This document shows, in pieces, positions 1-5,790 of a stretch of 8,710 nt of DNA. The position numbers and the translations under genes were made by a program. The stretch is from JBEKYH01 sp049511115 (lineage in GTDB: Bacteria; Planctomycetota; Phycisphaerae; Tepidisphaerales; Tepidisphaeraceae), in the NCBI GenBank assembly GCA_049511115.1, contig JBEKYH010000193.1, positions 1 through 8,710 of the forward strand, written 5' to 3'. The stretch's first letter is position 1; each line of letters starts with the position of its first letter. The notes under the pieces are model-generated. The model was not told the origin of the DNA. It did no database searches and saw only the letters and a list, made by a program, of their open reading frames with translations.

Positions 1-138
1 GGAATCTTCGAGGAACACGGCAAGACGTGGTTCAGTTGCCATTTCTATGACGCGACCGCCAATGGGGCGAGCAGGTTGTCGATTCGGCCGCTGACATGGG
101 ATGCGGATGGGTGGCCGGTGGTGGGAAAAGTGAATTGA
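1..138 (+). CDS. C-terminal end of a probable GH43-family arabinanase-like glycoside hydrolase (5' end outside window)
   Basis: Only the last 45 residues are present, in frame 1 from the window edge to the TGA at 136-138. The tail carries the pattern SCHFYD, then LSIRPLTWDADGWPVVG. A 'H-Y-D ... L-IRPL-WD-DGWPV' ending is what I know from the last blades of GH43 endo-1,5-alpha-L-arabinanases and related five-bladed propeller enzymes. Such enzymes cleave arabinan side chains of plant pectin and are usually exported. No catalytic residue lies in the visible part, so activity and substrate cannot be judged. The family call rests on this tail alone. A 388-nt noncoding gap separates it from the next gene, so it is probably not part of the downstream operon. 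Confidence 0.6.
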   Translation, partial: GIFEEHGKTWFSCHFYDATANGASRLSIRPLTWDADGWPVVGKVN

Positions 139-141
139 TTG

Positions 142-159
142 CCGCGCTTCCGCGCGCGG
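142..159 (+). terminator. Weak GC hairpin just after the glycoside hydrolase stop
   Basis: CCGCGC (142-147) pairs with GCGCGG (154-159) around a 6-nt loop, starting 3 nt after the stop codon of the upstream gene. The position suits a transcription terminator, but no T-tract follows (GCGAGATTCC), so intrinsic termination would be poor. It could equally be a chance hairpin in GC-rich DNA. Confidence 0.3.
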
Positions 160-230
160 GCGAGATTCCTATGCGGATTTCATTGCATGTTGTGGGTTTG
201 ACACATCATCTCAGTACGTAACGGGAAGCA

Positions 231-273
231 CCCTCACCCCAACCCTCTCCCTGAGTACATATGGAGAGGGAGG
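231..273. repeat. CCCTCACC-type intergenic inverted repeat
   Basis: The run CCCTCACCCC followed by AACCCTCTCCC leads into a 12-nt loop and then GGAGAGGGAGG. CCCTCTCC (243-250) pairs exactly with GGAGAGGG (263-270), giving an 8-bp stem. Elements beginning 'CCCTCACCCCAACCC' with a pyrimidine arm and a complementary purine arm recur between genes in many high-GC bacterial genomes, as I recall, so this is probably a dispersed repeat rather than a gene-specific site. Only one copy is visible here, so repeat status is inferred. Confidence 0.55.
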
Positions 274-310
274 AAGAGCGAGATTACAAAGAGCAGACGT
301 TACACCCAGA

Positions 311-344
311 TTGTCACGGCTGTCGCGGCTGGGAACAGTGACAA
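311..344. repeat. 7-bp inverted repeat TTGTCAC/GTGACAA
   Basis: TTGTCAC (311-317) and GTGACAA (338-344) are exact reverse complements separated by 20 nt, about two helical turns centre to centre. The site lies roughly 185 nt upstream of the start codon at 527. It could be a split operator or an RNA hairpin; no regulator gene is in the window, and a 7-bp match can arise by chance. Confidence 0.25.
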
Positions 345-526
345 CAATGGCGCAGGTCTTTCCTGTCGCTGGCGATAATTCATAAACGCCGTTGCCATCG
401 AAACTTATAAATCTTCACGTCATTGGCCCACCCTTCGCTTTGGGCGTTTGGAACCGCGTCGCAGGGCTCTGACCAAGCCGCGACAAATCCATCCGCTCCG
501 GGGCAATTCAGAACAGGTGGGCAATA

Positions 527-1543
527 ATGGCCGCAAAGCATCTCGTATTGTGCACATCAATCCTGGGCGTAATGGCGGCGGCGCCGCTGGCGCGAGCCGA
601 TTGGCCGGGGACGCTGGCGGATACGTCGCCGACATTGCAGTCCGCGCCGGATACGGAGCCTTTGTCTTTAACGCCGGCGATAACGACGGCCGCCCCGCAA
701 GCGGAGGCGGACCAAAAGCAGCCGACGATGTTGGATGAGGCGCCCGCTCCCACCACGCCGCAGATTCATGGATTCTTTGAGTCGCAATTCAAGACCGCGT
801 ACATCACGCCGCGCGGCCTGGTCGTGCAGGATAAGGGCCTGGTGGTTCAGCCGGTCGGTGGAATTGTCATTGACGCCTACGATGGCACCGGGTTGCTGGA
901 CAATATCGCCGTCATCGGCGGCCAATGGAGCAGCATCGACACTGCGGAAGACAACAGCGAGGTCGGCTACTACGACGAGACCGATCCGTTCGGCGAGCTG
1001 GATACCAAGTGGCTGGACTCCAAGCTCGAAGTTTCGGTGACGTACGTCGCGTTCATCAGCCCACAAGACGCCTATAAAACCGAGCACAACATTGAAACCA
1101 AGGTCGGCTTTGACGACAGCGACTATCTCCATGCCTTCGCGCTGCACCCCTACATGAAGTTTTTCTACGAGGTCAAGGGCGACTCGACCGTCGTGACCGG
1201 CCGGCGCGGCAACACGTATGACTTCGAAGTCGGCGGTGCTCCGTCGTATACGCTCAAGACGTTCCCGGATTATCCGATTACGATCAGCCTGCCGACTTTC
1301 GTTACCGTCGGTCCGCACAATTTCTGGGGCGGGTCGCAAGATTGGGGGACGTTCCAGACGGCGGTCAGCCTTTCCATGCCTCTGACCTTTATCCCGGTGC
1401 GATTTGGATATTGGCATTTGGACGGATCGTTTACTTACATCTACGAAATCAATCACGAGCTGCGCACGGCAGCTTCCATTTTGGGTAACGGCGACGACCC
1501 GAGCCGATTCGTCGGCGAAGTCGGCATCGGTATGAATTTCTAG
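527..1543 (+). CDS. Exported protein of unknown function, probable outer-membrane beta-barrel
   Basis: A 338-residue protein that I do not recognise as a named family. Residues 1-24 form a Sec signal peptide: a Lys near the start, a hydrophobic core, and a likely cleavage after ARA (22-24). A Pro/Ala/Thr-rich low-complexity linker follows to about residue 78. The rest alternates aromatic and polar residues (for example KLEVSVTYVAF, YMKFFYEVKGD, PVRFGYWHLDGSFTYIYEI), with no hydrophobic helix, and the chain ends GEVGIGMNF. A C-terminal Phe after amphipathic strands is the usual signal for outer-membrane barrel assembly. The layout resembles short putative porins of the TorF/Gcw_chp kind, but I see no diagnostic motif. 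The ATG is preceded by AGGTGG (515-520) at good spacing. A terminator follows, so it appears to be its own transcription unit, although a passive channel serving the adjacent uptake system is conceivable. Confidence 0.75.
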   Translation: MAAKHLVLCTSILGVMAAAPLARADWPGTLADTSPTLQSAPDTEPLSLTPAITTAAPQAEADQKQPTMLDEAPAPTTPQIHGFFESQFKTAYITPRGLVVQDKGLVVQPVGGIVIDAYDGTGLLDNIAVIGGQWSSIDTAEDNSEVGYYDETDPFGELDTKWLDSKLEVSVTYVAFISPQDAYKTEHNIETKVGFDDSDYLHAFALHPYMKFFYEVKGDSTVVTGRRGNTYDFEVGGAPSYTLKTFPDYPITISLPTFVTVGPHNFWGGSQDWGTFQTAVSLSMPLTFIPVRFGYWHLDGSFTYIYEINHELRTAASILGNGDDPSRFVGEVGIGMNF

Positions 1544-1561
1544 AAGAGGTTGTCCGACCAC

Positions 1562-1601
1562 CGGCTCGTTCCTCTTTGGGGGAGTGGAACGGGCCGTCTT
1601 T
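1562..1601 (+). terminator. Rho-independent terminator after the putative barrel protein
   Basis: CGGCTCGTTCC (1562-1572) pairs with GGAACGGGCCG (1586-1596) in an 11-bp stem with a single G-U pair and a 13-nt loop. It is followed at once by TCTTTAT (1597-1603). It begins 18 nt after the TAG at 1541-1543. The stem, loop and T-rich tail fit an intrinsic terminator and mark the end of the upstream unit. It also argues that the downstream gene does not start at the in-frame TTG at 1576, which lies inside the loop. Confidence 0.8.
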
Positions 1602-1637
1602 ATCGGCGGATGATTTGACGGGATCAATGTGGACGCA

Positions 1638-1654
1638 TTGGCACCTTTCTTGCA
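1638..1654 (+). promoter_or_regulatory. Candidate sigma-54 (RpoN) promoter of the transport/hydrolase operon
   Basis: The sequence TTGGCAC, five bases (CTTTC), then TTGCA matches the sigma-54 consensus YTGGCACG-N4-TTGCW at every position except the G after CAC. The invariant GG (1640-1641) and GC (1652-1653) are spaced exactly as required for -24/-12. The expected transcription start, about 12 nt past the GC, is near 1665. That falls on the start codon of the binding-protein gene and would leave its Shine-Dalgarno untranscribed, so either the start is leaderless or downstream, or the match is fortuitous. No NtrC-type enhancer site was recognised upstream. Confidence 0.45.
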
Positions 1655-1665
1655 GGAGAACTCAC

Positions 1666-2871
1666 GTGGCATCTCGAAATGACCTATCGGGGCGTTTGAT
1701 CGGGTCTATATTGCCTAACCGCGCGGCGGCCTTGCTGGCCTCTGGGCTGGTTTTGGCTCTTTTCACGCTTTCCGGCTGCGGCAAGAGCGACAGCACCACC
1801 GTGGCGTCGGCCGGGTCCAGCGGAAGCGCTTCCACCGACACCAGCTCCAAGCCGATCACCGTGGGCTTCCTTTATGTCGGCACCAAGGATGACTACGGCT
1901 ATAACGAATCACACGCCCAGGGCGCCGACGCTGTTAAGCAAATGCCCAATGTGAAGGTGATTGAAGTTGAAAGCGTGAAGGAAACCAAGGATTGCCAGGA
2001 CACGATGGAGAGCATGATCAACCTGCAAGGGGCGACAATGATCTTCGCCACGTCGTTCGGCTATTTTGATCCGCACGTACAAGTAGTGGCCAAGAAGTAT
2101 CCCAATATTGACTTCCTCCACGCGGGCGGCACCTGGAAAGACGGTATGCCGACCAACATCGGAACGTATTTCGCCTACATCGACGAGTTGGAGTACCTGT
2201 GCGGCATCGTGGCGGGCGAGACGACCAAGAGCAACAAGCTTGGGTATGTAGCGGCCAAGCCGATCACGCCGGTGCTCCGCGACATCAACGCCTTTGAAAC
2301 GGGGGCAAAGTCGGTCAATCCCAAGGCCACTTTGACGGTCATTTTTACCGGCGACTGGTTCCTGCCGAACGAGGAAGCCAACGCCGTCACCAATCTGGCC
2401 GACCAGGGCATTGACGTGGTGACTGGGCATATTGACAGTCCCAAAGTGATGATCCAGACGGCGGATAAGCGCGGGATTTATTGCTGCGGTTATCACTTCG
2501 ACGGCACGGCTCTCGCTCCCACGCACTACCTGACGGGCGCGGAATGGAACTGGGGACCGATGTACGTGAATTTCGTGAACGACTTCCGCAATGGCAAGCC
2601 GCTGCCGCGCAACTTGATGGGCAGCATCCGCGATGGAAGCGTGAAGCTATCGCCCTATGGCCCGGCCGTTTCTGATCAGGCCAAGAAGGATTGCGACGCC
2701 GTCAAGGCGCAAATGGTGGCCGGCACATTCCATATGTTCACCGGACCGATCAAGGACAACAAAGGCAATGTCGTGATTCCAGCCGGCACATCGTATGACG
2801 ATCAGGATCCCGCACTGTGGGGAATGAATTATCTGATGGACGGCGTGATCGGTAATACCGGCAGCAATTGA
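1666..2871 (+). CDS. BMP-family ABC transporter substrate-binding lipoprotein
   Basis: This 401-residue protein is the extracytoplasmic receptor of a BMP/PnrA-type ABC importer. The GTG at 1666 is chosen because AGGAG (1654-1658) sits 7 nt before it; an in-frame TTG at 1576 lies within the upstream terminator. Residues 20-37 are a lipoprotein signal ending in the lipobox LSG-C38, so the mature protein is lipid-anchored. A Ser/Thr/Gly-rich tether (39-61) leads into the binding domain at about 63 (ITVGFLYVG). Family-like segments are DDYGYNESHAQGAD (75-88), FATSFGYFDP (127-136), the W231..P..EEA region, DVVTGHIDSP (250-259) and LTGAEWNWGP (289-298). Known BMP receptors bind nucleosides or related small nitrogen compounds; the ligand here is not readable. 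It heads the operon, with the first permease 24 nt downstream. An alternative start at TTG 1711 would still give a complete lipoprotein signal and matters if the sigma-54 promoter is real. Confidence 0.9.
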   Translation: MASRNDLSGRLIGSILPNRAAALLASGLVLALFTLSGCGKSDSTTVASAGSSGSASTDTSSKPITVGFLYVGTKDDYGYNESHAQGADAVKQMPNVKVIEVESVKETKDCQDTMESMINLQGATMIFATSFGYFDPHVQVVAKKYPNIDFLHAGGTWKDGMPTNIGTYFAYIDELEYLCGIVAGETTKSNKLGYVAAKPITPVLRDINAFETGAKSVNPKATLTVIFTGDWFLPNEEANAVTNLADQGIDVVTGHIDSPKVMIQTADKRGIYCCGYHFDGTALAPTHYLTGAEWNWGPMYVNFVNDFRNGKPLPRNLMGSIRDGSVKLSPYGPAVSDQAKKDCDAVKAQMVAGTFHMFTGPIKDNKGNVVIPAGTSYDDQDPALWGMNYLMDGVIGNTGSN

Positions 2872-2895
2872 GCCGCGGGATTGGGTGAGAAGATC

Positions 2896-4071
2896 ATGAC
2901 GCAAACGACCACGACTCGTCCAACGTTGATTTTCCGGGCCAAGCGATTTGTCCCGGTGGGCGTGGTCGATGCACTGGTCATTTCCCTGGCAGCGGTGCTC
3001 CTGTCGCTGATTCTGTTCGGTCTGTTTGTTCTCTGCTCAGGCGTCAATCCGATCACCGTGTATCAGTTGCTGTTGCGCGGGGCGTTCGGGACGCAGTATT
3101 CGTGGCGCAACACGATGATTCACGCCGCGCCGCTGATGCTCACGGCGCTTTGCGTGGTCATGCCGGCCCGGGTGGGGATGATGATCATCGGCGGGGAGGG
3201 GTGTGTACTGTTGGGCGGCTTGATCGCCGCGCTGACGGCTCACCTGATGCCCAACTCGCCGCCACTGATGGTGCAAGCAGGGATGATTATCACGGGGATG
3301 ATCACGGGCGGTTTGTGGATCAGCATTGCCGGGGCGCTGCGGCAGTTTCGCGGGGTCAACGAAGTCATCAGCAGCCTTCTGATGAATTACATCGCCCTGG
3401 CGATTTTGAACCACTGCGTGGAAGGGCCGATGCATGACCCGACGAGTCTGAATCATCCATCTTCCTGGCCCATCGGCGACGCCAATATGCTGGGGAATAT
3501 CCCGGGAACGGAAATTCATTGGGGGCTGGTTTATGGATTGATCGCCTGTGTGGTTTGCTGGATTCTCCTGGATCACACGACACACGGGTTCGCCAGCCGC
3601 GTCGTGGGCGGGAATATGCGGGCGGCCCGGATCGCGGGGATATCGATCGCCAAGTATTCACTAATGGCCTGCTTCATCGGCGGGGCCTGTGCCGCGCTGA
3701 CGGGCGTTGTGGAGGTGGCCGCGATACATGGCCATGCCAATGACAGCCTTGCGGCCGGGTACGGTTATGCGGGGATTCTGGTGGCGTTCGTGGCGCGGCA
3801 AAATGCGCTGGCGGTAATACCGGTCTCGATTCTTCTGGGCGGAGTCGCCGGCAGCGGCGATCTCCTGCAAGCCCAGGCGGGGCTGAGCAGTGCCAGTGTG
3901 CAGGTTTTTCAGGGGATTTTGTTTCTGGTGATTCTCGGATTGGATACCTGGTCCGGCCGGCTCAAGGACGTGCAGAGCGCGTGGTTTGCGCGGCCCTTTA
4001 TGCGTCTGGCGGGAATGTTCTTCCGTAAACCCACAACAGCACAGGTCGCTCATGCAACTGCCAATAGCTGA
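2896..4071 (+). CDS. BMP-type ABC transporter permease, first subunit (NupP/YufP-like)
   Basis: A 391-residue polytopic membrane protein of the BPD_transp_2 family, one of two non-identical permeases that form the channel of a BMP-type importer. The ATG at 2896 has GGTGAG (2884-2889) upstream; a TTG at 2881 in the same frame is less likely. Hydrophobic segments fall at about 21-47, 77-95, 98-118, 125-147, 157-172, 208-225, 256-277, 290-313 and 335-350. Family landmarks are HAAPLMLTAL (76-85), FRGVNEVISSLLMNYIA (151-167), a cytoplasmic loop NMRAARIAGIS (240-250) expected to contact the ATPase, and GYAGILVAFVA (290-300). The segment usually written NIGxEGQ reads IIGGEGC (97-103). A charged C-terminal tail of about 35 residues follows the last helix. 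It overlaps the second permease gene by 20 nt, implying translational coupling. Confidence 0.92.
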   Translation: MTQTTTTRPTLIFRAKRFVPVGVVDALVISLAAVLLSLILFGLFVLCSGVNPITVYQLLLRGAFGTQYSWRNTMIHAAPLMLTALCVVMPARVGMMIIGGEGCVLLGGLIAALTAHLMPNSPPLMVQAGMIITGMITGGLWISIAGALRQFRGVNEVISSLLMNYIALAILNHCVEGPMHDPTSLNHPSSWPIGDANMLGNIPGTEIHWGLVYGLIACVVCWILLDHTTHGFASRVVGGNMRAARIAGISIAKYSLMACFIGGACAALTGVVEVAAIHGHANDSLAAGYGYAGILVAFVARQNALAVIPVSILLGGVAGSGDLLQAQAGLSSASVQVFQGILFLVILGLDTWSGRLKDVQSAWFARPFMRLAGMFFRKPTTAQVAHATANS

Positions 4072-5029
4072 CGCCGCGACAGGACTGGGCCTCTGGGGCG
4101 TGCCCCTGGCGATCGGCGCCGGGGCCATCCGGAACAGCACGCCGTTTATTTTCGTGCGCCTGGGCGAAACCCTTACGGAAAAAAGCGGGCGAATCAACCT
4201 TGGGCAGGAAGGCACGCTGGTGATGGGGGCGATGGCGGGTTTCGCTGTTTCTTGCATGACGGCCCAATATTGGCCGGCTGCGGGACCTTGGCTGGGGCCG
4301 TGGCTTGGCGTGCTGGGCGCGGGCCTGGCGGCGGCGGTGTTGGGATTTTTGCACGCCTTTTTGTGCTCGCAGCCGCGCGTCAATGACATTGCCGTCGGCA
4401 TCGGCATCATGCTTTTTGGAACAGGTTTGGCGTTTTATCTGGGCAAGCCGTTTATTCAGCCGACCGCGCCGCAATTGCCGTCCATCAATCTCGGGTGGTG
4501 GAGCGCTTCGGAGCAGGTGCGGGCGGCGTTGAAAATCAACTGGCTCTTTTTCATCGGCGTGGCGCTGGCGCCCGTGATGTATTGGATGCTGAAGAATACG
4601 CGCTGGGGATTGATCGTTCGCACGGTCGGCGAAAGCGCTGACTCGGCGCGGGCCATGGGATATTCCATCAATACGGTGCGCATGATCGCTACCGTGGTCG
4701 GGGCGTTCCTGGCCGGAATCGGCGGGTCGTTCCTATCACTTTACTATCCCGGTAGCTGGAACGAGGGGCTTAACAGCGGACAGGGATTGATGGCGGTGGC
4801 GCTGGTGATTTTCGCGCGGTGGAATCCAATCTATTGCGTGGGCGCGGCACTGATCTTCGGCGGGGCAAAGGCGCTGGGGCCGGCGCTGCAGTCCATTGGC
4901 GTAAGCAAGGGGCATTATCTATTTGACGCGGCGCCTTATTTTGTGACGCTTTTCATCATGATCGCCACCTGCTCGTCGAGCCGGAGCCTGGCGGGAGCGC
5001 CCGATGAACTCGGCAAAGCCACATTGTAA
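4052..5029 (+). CDS. BMP-type ABC transporter permease, second subunit (NupQ/YufQ-like)
   Basis: A 325-residue polytopic membrane protein, partner of the preceding permease. The ATG at 4052 lies inside the end of the previous gene with AGGT (4043-4046) before it. An upstream start at 3986 would add a 22-residue non-conserved leader that overlaps the first permease further. The family core is clear: ETLTEKSGRINLGQEGTL (39-56), the re-entrant motif that is degenerate in the first permease; a coupling-loop segment VRTVGESADSARAMGYS (189-205); and GSFLSL followed by NSGQGLMAVALVIFARWNPI (241-260). About eight to nine hydrophobic segments can be seen. The last 26 nt overlap the start of the biuret-hydrolase-like gene, so a catabolic enzyme is translationally coupled to the channel. 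Confidence 0.92.
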   Translation: MQLPIADAATGLGLWGVPLAIGAGAIRNSTPFIFVRLGETLTEKSGRINLGQEGTLVMGAMAGFAVSCMTAQYWPAAGPWLGPWLGVLGAGLAAAVLGFLHAFLCSQPRVNDIAVGIGIMLFGTGLAFYLGKPFIQPTAPQLPSINLGWWSASEQVRAALKINWLFFIGVALAPVMYWMLKNTRWGLIVRTVGESADSARAMGYSINTVRMIATVVGAFLAGIGGSFLSLYYPGSWNEGLNSGQGLMAVALVIFARWNPIYCVGAALIFGGAKALGPALQSIGVSKGHYLFDAAPYFVTLFIMIATCSSSRSLAGAPDELGKATL

Positions 5030-5744
5030 TTGGACTTTGGACATGGGCGAACCAACACACCTGGTCGAAAGGTATGTCGATTCACAGCCGTACAAATGGC
5101 CGTACAACGGCGACCTTCGTCCGGAAAACACGACGGTCATTGTCATCGACATGCAGACCGACTTCTGCGGCAAAGGGGGTTACATTGATCTCCTGGGGTA
5201 TGACATCAATCTGACGCGCGTCTGCATTGAGCCGATTCAAAAGGTCCTCGACGCGGCGCGGGCCGGCGGGTTTCATGTGATGCATACGCGGGAAGGACAT
5301 CGGCCTGATCTGGCTGATCTGCCGGCGAATAAGCGCTGGCGCTCGCGCAAATACGGCGCGGGAATTGGCGATGAAGGGCCGTGCGGGAGAGTGCTGGTGC
5401 GCGGGGAGCCGGGGTGGGAAATTATTCCTGAGCTTTCGCCGTGGCGGAATGAAACGGTCATCGACAAGCCGGGAAAAGGATCGTTCTGCGCCACTGATTT
5501 GGATTTGATTCTTCGCCAGCGCGGCATCAACAATATCGTCCTGACGGGAATCACCACGGATGTCTGCGTGCACACGACGATGCGCGAGGCGAACGATCGG
5601 GGATACGAGTGCATTATCCTCTCCGATTGCTGTGCCGCGACCGATCGGGGGAATCATGAGGCGGCGCTCAAAATGGTGACCATGCAGAACGGCGTATTTG
5701 GAGCGGTGAGCGATTCGGCCGCGTTCATCAAGGGTATTCACTGA
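5004..5744 (+). CDS. biuH: Isochorismatase-superfamily cysteine amidohydrolase, probable biuret hydrolase
   Basis: A 246-residue cytoplasmic enzyme. The ATG at 5004 has GGGAG (4993-4997) six nt upstream; an ATG at 5043 is possible but lacks a ribosome binding site. The catalytic triad is Asp49 (VIVIDMQTDFC), Lys155 (IDKPGKGSF) and Cys188 (GITTDVCV). The spacings of 106 and 139 residues equal those I recall for the Rhizobium biuret hydrolase (Asp36, Lys142, Cys175). Also shared with that enzyme, from memory, are WPYNGDLRPEN, DFCGKGGY, HTREGHRPDLADLPANKRW, GDEGPCGR, RGEPGWEIIPEL, TTMREANDRGYEC and a Gln in MVTMQNG (Gln228) at the matching offset. Biuret hydrolase converts biuret to allophanate plus ammonia. 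RutB-type ureidoacrylate hydrolases and nicotinamidases share the fold and triad, but the long motif run favours biuret or a close analogue. It sits between the permease and ATPase genes of an importer, so its substrate is probably an imported compound or a product of one. No allophanate hydrolase is in the window. Confidence 0.75.
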   Translation: MNSAKPHCNWTLDMGEPTHLVERYVDSQPYKWPYNGDLRPENTTVIVIDMQTDFCGKGGYIDLLGYDINLTRVCIEPIQKVLDAARAGGFHVMHTREGHRPDLADLPANKRWRSRKYGAGIGDEGPCGRVLVRGEPGWEIIPELSPWRNETVIDKPGKGSFCATDLDLILRQRGINNIVLTGITTDVCVHTTMREANDRGYECIILSDCCAATDRGNHEAALKMVTMQNGVFGAVSDSAAFIKGIH

Positions 5745-5790
5745 TGCGCGATTCTATGATGGGGTATTCAATGATGCGGGAGATTTTATG
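5732..5790 (+). repeat. Imperfect tandem duplication at the hydrolase/ATPase gene junction
   Basis: The segment beginning GGGTATTCACTGATGCG at 5732 recurs 30 nt later as GGGTATTCAATGATGCG at 5762. Both continue into similar tails, GATTCTATGA and GATTTTATGA, with a 2-nt length difference. The first copy carries the last codons and stop of the hydrolase gene. The second carries the GGGAG ribosome binding site (5778-5782) and the ATG (5788) of the ATPase gene. It looks like a small duplication that rebuilt the spacer between two cotranslated genes. Confidence 0.65.

Larger units (their letters stand above)
139..526. other. Noncoding intergenic region of 388 nt
   Basis: No open frame here has a plausible start, ribosome binding site and protein-like composition. 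The region holds a GC hairpin after the upstream stop, a CCCTCACC-type inverted repeat (231-273) and a TTGTCAC/GTGACAA inverted repeat (311-344). AT-rich patches near 374-379 (GATAAT) and 405-412 (TTATAAAT) could carry the promoter of the gene at 527, but neither has a good -35 box at the right distance. No tRNA or other structured RNA gene was recognised. Confidence 0.6.

Noticed and set aside
198..226. TTGACA at 198-203 as a -35 box
   Set aside because: At 16-18 nt spacing the downstream hexamers are ACGGGA-like with no -10 character, and the site is more than 300 nt from the next start codon.
392..412. TTGCCA (392-397) and TATAAA (406-411) as a promoter for the gene at 527
   Set aside because: The spacer is only 8 nt. 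With normal spacing no acceptable -35 box precedes the TATAAA, so it is mentioned only as an AT-rich patch.
1576..1665. N-terminal extension of the binding protein from TTG 1576 or ATG 1627
   Set aside because: TTG 1576 is inside the terminator loop, and both starts would add a non-hydrophobic leader before the lipoprotein signal. AGGAG is correctly placed only for GTG 1666.
668..1672. Long open frame on the - strand opposite the exported protein gene
   Set aside because: Its protein is Arg/Asp/Val-rich with no recognisable motif, and it covers a gene with a clear signal peptide, ribosome binding site and terminator. It is an antisense shadow of GC-rich coding DNA.
3986..4051. Upstream start for the second permease
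   Set aside because: The extra 22 residues (MRGPLCVWRE...) are not permease-like and are simply the first permease's tail read in another frame. ATG 4052 gives a normal start.
5004..5744. Assignment of the first hydrolase as RutB or isochorismatase proper
   Set aside because: No other rut gene or siderophore gene is nearby, and the EGHRPDLADLPANKRW and DKPGKGSF context fits biuret hydrolase better from memory.
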